Assembly (NCBI RefSeq): GCF_023101765.2
Contig: NC_064231.1
Span: 2,232,001-2,296,000 of the forward strand
DNA length: 64,000 bases
Direction: 5' to 3'
Source of the DNA: Spodoptera frugiperda
Taxonomy: Eukaryota; Arthropoda; Insecta; Lepidoptera; Noctuidae
In this document: positions 49,901 to 60,952 of the stretch, piece by piece
How positions within the stretch are numbered: the first letter of the stretch is position 1
How the letters are laid out: the number at the start of each line of letters is the position of its first letter
Position numbers and translations under genes: made by a program
Notes under the pieces: model-generated
What the model was told of the DNA's origin: nothing
Database searches by the model: none
Seen by the model: the letters and a program-made list of their open reading frames with translations, nothing else

Positions 49901-52900
49901 TGACATAAATTGAATGTTAAGTTAAAAGAAAAAGTTGATTGTGTGAAATTAAGTATAGATAAAAAAGATAATTATCTTCCTGGAGTTTTTGAATAAAATT
50001 ATTCTAGATTTGTATCTTTTTGAAGTGTCTGTCTAGACAAAGAGCATAGATAAGAAACGATACAACAAAATTTAACTTTCCACATCCAAACCTTTCTAAG
50101 TTTAGCTGTTTGTTCACGACACCGTCAATGTAAAGTTTACAAAAACGTACATATTTTCCTTGGTTTCTCGATAAATGCTTTGTAATTCTAATCTGTCGGT
50201 TGTATGGAACATATGGTGCAGTACTACATACGCACCTAATGATGCGTGAATGATCTGTTGATCGAAACAACAGTTGATCTATTTAACCGTTCATCGAAAC
50301 ATCACAAGCTGGAAATGTCTGTGAATCAAGTACACTTGTAATTATAGTGTAGAAATCATCTTTACAACCTCGTAAACGGATAACCACTACCTATCAAAGA
50401 AAGACCTGATCGCACAATGTAAAATAACAGAATTTATCATCTCAGAAATTGAAGCTTATAGTCAAGATTTCTTTGTTATAAAAAATCGTTATAATAGTGA
50501 TTGAGATGAAGTGAACTAAATTAATGAGGTAAAATATCTTCTAACAGAATAAGTAAGTGACGTTTTGTCACTTATTCACGATTCAGTGAATTGGAACTCC
50601 CTTTCTATTGAAGCAAAGCCTGACTGACAGCTTTTCCTCGATAAATCCTTTTGTCATAAACACGCAAGGCTATGGCGTCACGCGCTGTGCTCTTAGTTTT
50701 TCCTAGACGTCTAAGAATATTCTAGGACAACCTACAAGATTATTCGAAAAACGTGTCGCCTCTAGCAGTTTTTTTAGGCATTAAACATAAAAGGGATCAT
50801 ATTTTTGCTCAAGCGACCCGTATTGAGGTTGAATTTATTGAAATATTTCTGGATGAGTGGAAATTGAGTACGACAAGACGTGTTCTGGATATATTTGTCG
50901 AATTTTCCGAGTATCTAAATTTTGGTATATTTCGGCTGAAATAATTTATTTGTAATGACTTTTATGATGCCAAAGTAAAGTTAATCTTAATATTTAAGTA
51001 AAATTATATGGGTACGCTCGAGGAGACGGTTCGAGAGCTGATATTATTATGAGAACAAACAATCTAACTTCAGAGATACACTGAACCCGGAGACTTGAGA
51101 AAACTTCATCAATACTTTTATTGATCACTAAGGACTTGAGGAAAATGGAAACGTTTCTTTTATTTGCTATCTTTGATTACTCGCGTTATTTGTTTTCCTT
51201 ATAGTTTACCTCATAACTAGTAGAAGGTATTTAGTTAATTGATAAAAAAAATATATGTGTTATTTTATTGAACATTATCTTTTAATGGGAGATGTGAGTA
51301 ATTAATATCTTAGAAATCCTTGATAGGAATAGTTTTATAATGAAACTTCCTGCACACAACTAAATAAATAAATCATCCTATAAAGCAAACTCTTCATAAC
51401 ATAGCAAATTTTCTGCGTCCATCTGATGTTAATACCTAACTATCTAACGAAATTATTTTAACAGCAGTCTCTCTTAGCAACTTTATTGTCTCTTACTTAT
51501 AAGCCTTACTTAGGGTCATCTACTAATACTGTTAAGTCCTGTAATAAACCACGGTGTTAAGAGGACTAGAGTGAGTAAAGACGGGCGTAAAGTTTGTATG
51601 AAATGTCCTTAAGACAGGATACTGCTCTGTTTTAGAGGGTATGAAGAGATTAGTCGATTTTATAGCGTCTCTTCATATATTTTTTATTGCGATTGTTTCC
51701 TGTAGAGACTTTTAAAACCTTATTGTTGCCTATTGACGTTTTTGTTATGAAATTATAGTACTTTTTATTGCAATACCTTAGGGCTTAGAGAGAAATTCAA
51801 TAACAAGAAATCCTTTATCATATAATTACATCGTAACTGATTATAAGATAAAATCCTGCCAGTCTGGTTTACAAGGAAGGGGCATGTCGATTTATTACGA
51901 GAGTGGGCATTAGTGGCAACCCTCAAGAAGTAGGGCATCACTTTCACATGTAATAGAGTCTACCTGACCCAACTGCTCCTAATCGTGAGTTGTATCATAC
52001 TTAATTAAATACAGGACGTGGCATGAGAACTGATTTTCTAGACTAGATCTAAGAAAGTTAGCTGTCAATTATTATTCGCAAGCAATAATAGGTTTTAGCG
52101 TCAATATTTTCTGATACATTTAATCAACAGCTATAATTTAAAAAAAGAAAAAATACAACTATCTCTATGTGTAGGTAAATGAAAACAAACTGATGTTCTT
52201 TTTTCAAAATAAATGGAATGGCGGCACAGACTTAGCGCTCTGTTCCACGACCCCATTTTGATGAATTAAATGGCGTTGACGTCACTAAAATTAGAATAAA
52301 GTAACGCGTGTGGGAGTTTCCTCGCCGCAAATTAGTAAAAAGCAAATTCATTTAGGCGTTATAAATCTGAACCTTATTGCCTCCCTTATAAGGGTGAAGT
52401 TTGCTAAGGATAATTTATTACCCTGCAGAGCATAGTTCCTGCCGCATTGTCTCTGAACAAATACGCGAGTTTGATCGTGTAGCGTGATAACAGCTGTTGA
52501 TGTCGTAATTCACAATTTTTGGTAGTTAAAATGACTAATGCTGATTTAATTTACATTTATATTTTTAAAGTTTTAATAAATGTCGAGTTCGTTGACATTA
52601 TTTTAGGATCTGAATTTTTGCCTTCTTTGTAGCTAAACGTGTTTATTTTAATTTTGACGCTTTTTGCTATCAGCAATTAAATCCCATAACCATATTAACT
52701 TCAAAGAATAAGCTTTTATTTGTTGCAATTTTCATTTTGAAACCCATTCGAAACCACTAAACGGATTTAATTTCCGCAAAATTTTATCTTCTCTGGCAAC
52801 AATTGTTTGTTCGTTGTTTGCTAGTATCTAATCGGCTTTAAAATTTTCTGCTGTGGGCGAGGACGTTTGTTTCCGAACTTGTTATTTGAAATAGGACTAT

Positions 52901-55900
52901 TTACTAATGAAAATAAATCGCTAACTCAATATAAATTTAATTTTAGAACGAAATTAGAACATCACCTATAACTTTAAAAAATAAAATTCAAAATTTATTG
53001 ATGAACATAACAATGAAAGTTGTTTTATGGTCTTTGATTGTAAAACCGGTCACGAAGACACACAAAAATTGCCTGTTTTGCAAGTTTATTTCCTTATGAA
53101 ACTTGAACTGGGTCAAGTGACTTCAATATGGTGGGATTGCCCAACAAGGTCCTCATAAGTTGTACATGCAAGTATAACAGGTGACAGGTCAAGTCGTAAG
53201 GTTGTACGTGATAATTGCGCATAAACAGCATAATATGTAACATTATGTTGCCTAATTCCACCTTCACTTGCTTGATCTGTGACAAAACCAGTTTACTTAA
53301 TTACAGAATACTGATTTAATTACAAATAATGCTTTGTGTAATATTTATTTCGTGTTTGCAATGCCACGCCTCCGGCTGTCGTAGCAATTTGTTAATTTGT
53401 ATAATCATTTAATCATGAAAATGTTTGAACACAAAGCCGGCTCTTTTATAATACCTATGTTTGTAAATATTCAATTATGTATATGCGACGATTCTTTTTT
53501 AATAGCGCTCTACCAAAGGAAAATTGGAAAGTACTGTTACTTTTACTCATAATTTAAATTGAAACGTTTACATGAATCACCACAAGATTGTTAATTAAAA
53601 CAGCACCTGCCTTCAGTTTTACGACACATTAACTATCAGTCATGCAGTATCTGTTTTGACTTTCAAAATAAGAACAGTACACATGTTCTTGTAGGCCTCA
53701 GTAATGTGGGCATCTGACTGAACAAAAACAGTGTAGTTTTGCGTATTGAAGTAAAGTAATGAAACGGTAAAACTGGTCCACAAATGATTTCGATATTCAT
53801 ATTCGTACTAAGTAAGTAGTAAATATAAAAGTCAGACTGGCCACATTACATTGGAGTTTATTACAGCCAATCTGCATTTTACCATAACAATCGCAACAAA
53901 TTATACATGAAGAGTACTGAGCCACTCGCAAACAATAGAAGCCACAAAGAGCTATAATAAACATCGAAATAGTGCACAACACGACAAAATTACCTCATTT
54001 AAATTTACCGTTTACCTCATTAATTTGTTGTGGTAACCCAGCACATTCACCAAATCGCTTTCTCCGGTAAACATGCGGATTCGATAGCAAACGTTTAAAT
54101 TAACTAAAGCATAGTTACGAGGAACTAATTAAACTAAATTCATGTACTAAGTAAACATTACAGTTACCGAGTCATCAGTATTCTGGGTCCATAAAATTAC
54201 ATAAGATACGGCAGCACTAGAAAAACGAAGTTTATGTGCGTTACGGCCGCGGCATCACAACGATTACCCAGAATTATCAAAACACACACGTTTGTTAAGG
54301 AGGGCAGTAAGTTGACAGAGAAAGTACGAAGATTGTAGATAGATCAAGTAAGATCCTTCGTTAACCTTGATACAGTTTCTCAGGAGATAAGCGACGTCAC
54401 GTCGAGAATTTGAATACAATACATCTTTGTAACCATGTTGGCACGGTCGTGATAATTTCGTTAAATAATTATCACGACCCGAATAAACGTGAGTAGCAGA
54501 TGAGTTTTTGAAGGTCTTCTAAGAATATTCTTATGATAAGGACCTAGGATGACGTCACTATGTTATAAAATCTATTATTAAATTTAAACACGGGGAGTTT
54601 GGTAACGTCATGTAAATCGTGGTGAAGTGATTTGTTTTGTTATGTAAATGCATATAACATTTATTTTAATATATTTTTGTCACGAGTTTGCACACTATTA
54701 CTTTCAAAGTACATTGAACAATTTTCCATAAACGCTTTTTTGGACGAGGCATGAATGAGAAGGAAGTGGGTGCAAAAAAGGAGGATACAAAACCACGCAA
54801 CCGAAAAAAGAGACAAAGAAATACTCAGAACAGTACACACGAGGCAATTGTTTGGAAGACGATTTTACTTCCGATAAATATCCATGAAATTTTCCTACAC
54901 GTTAGGTACGTGGCGAAGGATATTTACCTCAAAGGTTTATCGATTCTGCTTCGTCTACATCACTCCATCAATCTAAGTGATTTACTAAAGCTAGCTTCAA
55001 CCTCCAGAGCACATTATCAAAGCCTTTTAGTATACCTAAGATCGAAAATTTATTTCATATTCATAATTCTGATGTTAAAAATAATATAAGGAAAGTACTT
55101 GGCACAAATTGCAAGCGAGAATTTTATTATAGCAATCTTCAAAGACCTCGTTAGGCCTTCTCTGAGTAGGTTACCTTTTGTTGGGGGACTAAGTAATGTC
55201 CAGTATTCTGCGAAGGAATTTTCTATTACGGCGACCACTAGGAAATTAAAATTCTCTAACGTAGCTTAAATAATCTCGTAGGAGTGAACGATGCTGAATC
55301 TTTTATCAGTTTTATCTGACTTCATATCTCTGTGAACGGGAACTCGGCATCGTCAGTTTGTCGATAACAAATATTTTGTAATCTAACGTAACTTGAGATT
55401 CTGTGCTCCATTTTTTGGTTCGAAATATATTCGTATTTACCTTGCGAATTGAACATGTGAAAAATATACAGAGTTCTTACTTCAGAACATATTAGGAACA
55501 TTTCCCGGCATTTGTTCTGTGTGATTCGAAGATTTTTGTATTCGATGTCGAAACAAAACGCTTGGAACAAAGGTTCGCTTTACTATTGTTGCCATTTCAC
55601 GAACAATCTTAGCAAACCGCTTTTGATCCGGAAAATTGGAGGAAAATTTATTTGAGCGGAATTGTTGGGTCAGATGTTTTAACTTCCTTTATGTTAGTTT
55701 TACTTAAACAATAAATGTTACGATTTGTTTACTTGTAACTTAAGTGACCATTGACTGATTTATTTTTAACGTTTGACAGCAAAAATACGAGTAAGTAATG
55801 TTATTTGTAAAATAAAATGTACAAGTTATCATGTAATTTTCGTCGAGGTTAAGTAATAGGTTTGGCTACACGTATGAAAACAATGCCTAAAGATTTTTTA

Positions 55901-56229
55901 TACGCTGCTACCATACATACAATGATGTTAAGTTAAAATTCCCATCATTCTATTAGACAATATTATATAATTAAATTGACAATGTACGACGAAAACAATC
56001 AGCGTTGTTAAGCATGTGAACATCTAATTGCAACCTTTAATTGTTACGTGGACAATGTTTACTAATATTAAACATAACTTGACCTTTCAAAGTCAAGGTT
56101 AACTTAAACACAACTTAATTAAACATTACCTTTAAAAACATGTTAATATCCCACTTATTTGGCACAGTTTCACACAAAAATGAATTAAATAAAAATGTCA
56201 CTTTTTATGTCACTCGCGTGATAAGTGCG
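43901..56229. other. 12.3 kb with no recognisable gene
   Basis: AT-rich DNA in the large intron. I found no exon with convincing codon bias plus acceptor and donor, no tRNA and no long repeat. One perfect 13-bp-arm hairpin lies at 54445-54479. The longest frame (54751-55089, plus) starts Lys-rich but has no recognisable domain. Confidence 0.45.
54445..54479. other. perfect 13-bp-arm hairpin
   Basis: GGTCGTGATAATT (54445-54457) and AATTATCACGACC (54467-54479) are exact inverted copies around a 9-base loop. No T run follows and no flanking gene is evident, so its role is unknown. Confidence 0.6.
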
Positions 56230-56350
56230 GTTGTCAGTTGTGCGCGGGAGGCTGTCGCGCGGCACCGGCGCGTCTGAACCGCTGCGCCTGCGCATACATC
56301 ACGTGCGTTCACTACCAGCGCCACCCGACCCGCCACTATGCGGACAAGTA
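56218..56350. promoter_or_regulatory. CpG-rich island: candidate internal promoter / alternative first exon
   Basis: About 130 bases are strikingly GC- and CpG-rich in an otherwise AT-rich 20 kb. They include TCAGTT (initiator-like, about 56234), CTGCGCCTGCGCAT (NRF1-like, about 56281), a CACGTG E-box (about 56299) and, at 56338, ATGCGGACAA followed by GTATGG (possible donor). The 10 coding bases leave phase 1, as required by the candidate exon at 60842. No expression evidence is available from sequence. A minus-strand promoter is equally possible. Confidence 0.4.
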
Positions 56351-57026
56351 TGGAACTAACGGGGCTTTCCACGGTCCAACGATTCACTGAATGTTTGCAT
56401 CTGACGAAATGTATTGCAGTTTTATTGATAAGTGTAGAAAGGTAGCTATTACAAATCGACTAAATATTGTTTTGTTATGTAAGTTCTGGATAATTATCCT
56501 GAACTTACATATCCTAATGTTACGCAAAAAGTTGCATCAAGATTCATAAAGGATACTTAGTACTTATATGTATTTTATGATCGAAATTAGCATATAAACG
56601 ACTAGGAAACAAATCATTCAAAGAAACAAATGCATTGTGTTTGGGTGATAAACAAAGCATGCGAATCAAACTGGGCACACTGAAATCTTATTGTGCATTC
56701 GCTACTCAAAGAGGAGCAGGGAGTGTAGAGCTGTGCAAATATGTATGCACGAACACTCTTTCGCAGAGTAAAATTAAATATATGGGATATATGGATGGAC
56801 TCCGTTTGCCGTATCGTTGGGATGCGGGAACCAGATAACTTTATTCCATGATTTATGTTAGTATACGACATGATATAGTGAAAATTTCGAAAGAAAACTT
56901 AACTAAAAACTTACCTATCTATAATCACTTATGTTAGTGTAGATAATGAAAGCACAAGAGCTTGTTTATTTTGAACGAGATCTTAGACTGTCAGTTCGTA
57001 CGAATTTTCTAGGCTCTGTTTGTTTA

Positions 57027-57085
57027 TCATCATCATCACCATTAATAGTCGGAAGACTGCTGTACTGCTGACCAAAGGCCTCCCT
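57027..57085 (-). repeat. LINE-like 3' tail, copy 3 (reverse)
   Basis: ATCATCATCACCATTAATAG…CTGCTGTACTGCTGACCAAA then GGCCTCC is the reverse of the GGCCTATGTCCAGCAGTGG…GATGATG tail family. Confidence 0.55.
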
Positions 57086-57835
57086 CTTATTTCGTTCGTT
57101 ACTACCTAAGTACATTTTTCAGGTTCACGTTGTCTGGTTTCACATTACTACATATTATGTGTGTACGTGCTTGTAATGTGTACTTTATTTGTGTGCATTT
57201 CTTGTTTTAGTTAATCGATATAATTATCGTAACTTTTCGCAAAAACATTTCCAAAGAGTCTTATCAATTTTGTAATTGTTTTGTTACTTTATTTATGTCG
57301 ATACAAGTATTATGGTGAAATTAGCTACTCTAATTGAAGTGTTTTCAGCATTTTCTATCAAAATAATTAGTACTAAACCCGCATCGCTTTCACTCGACAC
57401 TAAATAAATGACGTATTAAACCGTAAAATAGGAATCATTCGTAAAAAGACTGGTTACGAGTAATTTGTTTAGTTTAGGTAATTGGCTCGTTGACTTTTTC
57501 CAAAACTTGAATATTTAAAGTAAGCGGTTAAACAATAGGGTATATGCGCATGATTCAAATAAGATAATTTTTTTTTCATATAATCTCTTTTCCTTTAGAT
57601 TTATAAATCTTCAATAATTTTCAATATAATTTTGTTTTGAATAAGTATTGCAAAATGCACAAAATAAGCGGGAAATTCAAATTAGTTGAAACGCATTGCT
57701 ATTGGTCAGAGTAGTTTGTGACGTCAAAGTCTATAATAACAAATATCAACAAGTGCTATTGTTGAATGCTTGCAACGAAATTCAGTTTTTTTGTGATTTT
57801 GAGTTGATATTGAAGTGATATTGTTTCGTAAAAGA

Positions 57836-57986
57836 GTGGCAGGAAAGTCACAGGAAATTACTGATATTGGTTACGTCAAGGCACAATCGGACAATCTTCC
57901 AAAAATTGATGTGTTTATGATGACCGCGTATTTCACATCAAATTCGATTTTACGTCTACTGAAATAAAAGGAGTGAAAGCAGCAAG
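57836..57986 (+). pseudogene. coding relic inside the 1.35-kb element
   Basis: One frame reads VAGKSQEITDIGYVKAQSDN then LPKIDVFMMTAYFTSN. After a one-base slip near 57944 the frame continues DFTSTEIKGVKAAR. From memory this resembles the N-terminal part of multicopy insect proteins carrying SWIM-type zinc-finger and YqaJ-like nuclease domains. I cannot confirm that without a search. A stop and the frameshift make it non-functional as it stands. Confidence 0.45.
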
Positions 57987-58225
57987 GTAATTACACAATA
58001 AATATTATATTTATTTGGTTTTCGACGCCTTCTTTGGATAATTTTTACCTATAAGTAAAAAGAAATAGCCTGGAAATAACATAACCTTAAAATGGAATGG
58101 GAGAACATTTTAAGGTTATTTATTGTATTGTGTGAAAAACATATTATCTGAAGCTGAGGCTGCTTTGTATCATTAACTTGACAAAGTATAAGTGGCGTGC
58201 CTTGCACTCCCTCAAGTTCTCATAA

Positions 58226-58318
58226 GTACATAGGCTGAGGCTTATGTCCACGGTTGGACATAGGGCTCAGCCTTTGTCCAGCACTGGACTAACACGGGAT
58301 GATGGTGATGATGATGAC
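58226..58318 (+). repeat. LINE-like 3' tail, copy 4
   Basis: GAGGCTTATGTCCACGGTTG…CAGCCTTTGTCCAGCACTGG then ACTAACACGGGATGATGGTGATGATGATGA. Two diverged core units occur in tandem, nested in the 1.35-kb TIR element. Confidence 0.6.
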
Positions 58319-58882
58319 TGCTTGAACTGCTAGCGATCACTGCACTTTCATTAAGTACTTTATGGTATCAAAATACCTTATTAGATGAAAACGCTTTTCC
58401 GGTAAAACCAAAACTCGATTGTATGTACCTATTTCTATATTGTACAAGTTGATGGAGATATCATGTCCCTTTTCATGATTTTGCACCACTTTCTCCTTAC
58501 GTCCTCACCTCTCGGGACAAGAAAAAATACTTTATTTGGTGCATTTCTATTTGTATTTTTACACTTGGGCACGATACAATATTTAAAAGTCGGTTTACTA
58601 TCCTGTTGCATTATGTAATTGAAGTGAATTCACGTAAAACACGAAATATATACAAATTATGACCCAAAACACTTTGCAGTTTCAACTGTTATTATAGACT
58701 TTGACGTCACGCGAGCGCGCCAAAATGACGGTCGTTTAAAATGCTGTTACGAATCTATTATTTTAAAACTGCTTTTTTTACCCGAATTCCTTTTTTTTTG
58801 GTGCTGGTTTTTTTTAACATTTATATAATGATGTAAATTACCATTTAAAAACATTTAAAAAATACATGCATATACCCTATTG

Positions 58883-59593
58883 AGGGTGTCATGCGATGTC
58901 GTGAAGCTAAAGATTTGTCTCTTGATCCATAAAAAATATGTGTAGACTTATGTAAATCATGTCTTCGAATAATTGCTTAGGATTTCTTAGAATATTTGAG
59001 TGGTACAAACGGAAAATAGACTCGAATTATTGACGTGAATGGCTTTGGATCAATCATTTATTTTGATGTCTTACGTTGTTAAAGTCGGAGATAGACATGA
59101 TGCTTGTAGTATGTCCATATTACTTAAGTTTACTTAGTTTTATTCATTCGTTTATTCGTCTATAGACATGTTTTCTGTTACTTAAACTTAAATATATTTG
59201 CCTAACAATAAGTAGAACCTCTGATATTGCAGAATCGGTAACCATACGTGCTCATCATATTTATTGCAAAACATCTTTAAGTCATCCATCAAATTTTTAT
59301 ACTTTAATCACTTTACTCAAAGATTAAGAAATATCTATCAATGTTGGTTTTCGTCTGCAGAGAATATTTAACCGAATAAAAAGATGGAGGTTCTCTGTTT
59401 GACCTGTACGTATGTATGTAGGAAGTAAGTAAGGATACATATCTTTGTGCGCGATTATCTCGCGTTTGGCTCTACCGATTTTTATTCTGTTTTCAACATA
59501 GTATTTTTCAGACTAAGAGGTTTAAGGGATACCTGATTTAAAAAATGGTAAAATTGCATAGTTAAACATGTTCCAAGTAAATACTCGTATAGT
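58883..59593. other. no gene; possible repeat fragment
   Basis: AT-rich. At about 59448-59525 the words TGTGCGCGATTATCTCGCGT then TTGGCTCTACCGATTTTTAT resemble a common lepidopteran retroelement 3' region, but I could not set boundaries. Confidence 0.35.
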
Positions 59594-59753
59594 ATTCCGG
59601 AGCAACGGACAACTTAACAGGTTACCGAAGCTCTGGGTCAAAACAGGAGAAGAAACGAGGTGGTTTTAATCAGTAAAAGAGTCTGACACTCCCTTTCGCC
59701 TCACACAAGTCGGGAGAAGTCATTGGATAATTTTCCTCCTCAAAAAAAAAAAA
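59594..59753 (-). repeat. dispersed repeat family A, copy 5 (longest, reverse)
   Basis: Read on minus it has the A/T-rich head, AAAATTATCCAATGACTTCT then CCCG, the signature GTCAGACTCTTTTACTGATT then AAAACCACC, and the TGACCCAGAGCTTCGGTAAC distal segment. It is the most complete copy in the window. Confidence 0.75.
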
Positions 59754-60841
59754 GTAATTATAGTATAGGGCCTATGAAGGAGTCACGTTTATGTATGTCC
59801 GGCTTATCACGCGCTCACAGGCCACAGGTAATATTCCATTCAGGGACAATCGCTTTACTTTTTTATACTCTGACTGACGTACAATACACCATTATACACG
59901 TTATGCTGAATAGTCTATACTCTATGCAATTTTTTATCTCTTGTAAATAGGCAATTTTGTCTTTAATTTATTAACCAATTTGACTTTTTAATTTCGGACA
60001 ACTATGAGCTTGCAGTTTTATGTTTAAAGAATATTTCGTTTTAACGACATTAATTGCTTTTATCTTGTAAGTGTTTACTCAACTATTATTTTTTGTATAT
60101 ATGTAGTACTGTAATAATAGCGTTGTGTTAAATTCCTAGGCATAACACAATGTCAAGTTTAAGCAATTCTCCCTTAATAACTTTTCTTTTTTCGTTATAC
60201 ATATAGCAGAAATCAGTCAGTCAACAAAGTTAGCAGCCATTTTTAGAACAGGACACTTAAGAACAAGAAACTTACTACCTTACTAAAGTTTTTACACGTA
60301 TCCTACAATTTACTCCAAAATTTGCGACATAAAACTTCCCCAATGTTTGTACTTACTTGTAAACACTTATGTACTTGACCCGTCCTTGCTCATTGCTAAA
60401 TAACCTCAACTTGAACGACTTAGGCTAGGTTCTACACTTAATTTAGATATTCATTCACGTTAAGAGGTCCTAATCATGTTTGTTTGAACTGACCTTGATG
60501 ATGTCACTATGAACATAGGATTTTCATGTTGTACTTTAATTATTTATCAATTAGGAAAAACCCCATGGATTAGTTCGTGCCGTATAAATAACAAATCAGA
60601 AATTGTGTTTTGTCTTTTCTTAATTTTGGTGTTTGGTTTCTATGTGTTGTTTGAGTGAAATAACTGTGTTATTGTATCCATGTAGACCGATGTTTCCCCA
60701 TTTTTTATGATTGGCAAATGACCTACATGGCTACTTTTCCAATAATTATTTGTGTGACTAAGTAACTGATAAAATAATACTTGATTTCTTTTTAATAATG
60801 TGGGCTTTACGCAACTAAAATAAACCAATGTGCTTCTCCAG
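59754..60841. other. no gene seen upstream of the 60.8-kb exon
   Basis: AT-rich intronic DNA ending in the acceptor TGTGCTTCTCCAG at 60841. No repeat recognised. Confidence 0.5.
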
Positions 60842-60952
60842 AACGAGCGTCTCCTTCGAAGCCATCAAAGCGTGCCAAAAAGGAACATGATCATTCATCG
60901 AAACATGAAAAACATGAAAAGAAGGAAAAACATGTACAGCGGATGCTTGAGG
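60842..60952 (+). CDS. candidate Lys/His-rich exon of the unnamed plus-strand gene
   Basis: After the acceptor CTTCTCCAG the phase demanded by the exon ending at 23009 gives ERASPSKPSKRAKKEHDHSS then KHEKHEKKEKHVQRMLEG, ending GAGG|GTTGGT. That donor is weak, but IST1 exon 2 also uses GTTGGT. The exon would be 111 bases, symmetric in phase 1. The composition (runs of Lys, His, Glu, Ser) is unlike translated AT-rich noise. The frame stays open to about 61103, so a later donor (for example AAT|GTATGA at 61096) is possible. The product is not recognised. A basic linker or nuclear/cytosolic tail is all the sequence suggests. Confidence 0.5.

Larger units (their letters stand above)
57533..58882. 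mobile_element. approximately 1.35-kb TIR element with internal inverted repeat and coding relic
   Basis: The left end CAATAGGGTATATGCGCATG (57533-57552) and right end CATGCATATACCCTATTG (58865-58882) are inverted copies apart from one GC dinucleotide. A second inverted pair lies inside: GTGACGTCAAAGTCTATAAT then AAC (57719-57741) against GTTATTATAGACTTTGACGT then CAC (near 58688-58710). The interior holds a broken coding relic at 57836-57986 and a LINE-like tail at 58226-58318. No intact transposase is present, so I infer a non-autonomous DNA transposon. Confidence 0.6.

Noticed and set aside
54751..55089. 112-residue plus-strand frame beginning MNEKEVGAKKEDTKPRNRKK
   Set aside because: The Lys-rich start was tempting, but no domain, no clear donor/acceptor context and an AT-driven C-terminal half. 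Kept only as a note.
56205..56387. 60-residue minus-strand frame across the CpG-rich island
   Set aside because: It spans a GC-rich patch with promoter-like words. No splice donor with a fitting phase was found on minus, so it was not called as a coding exon.
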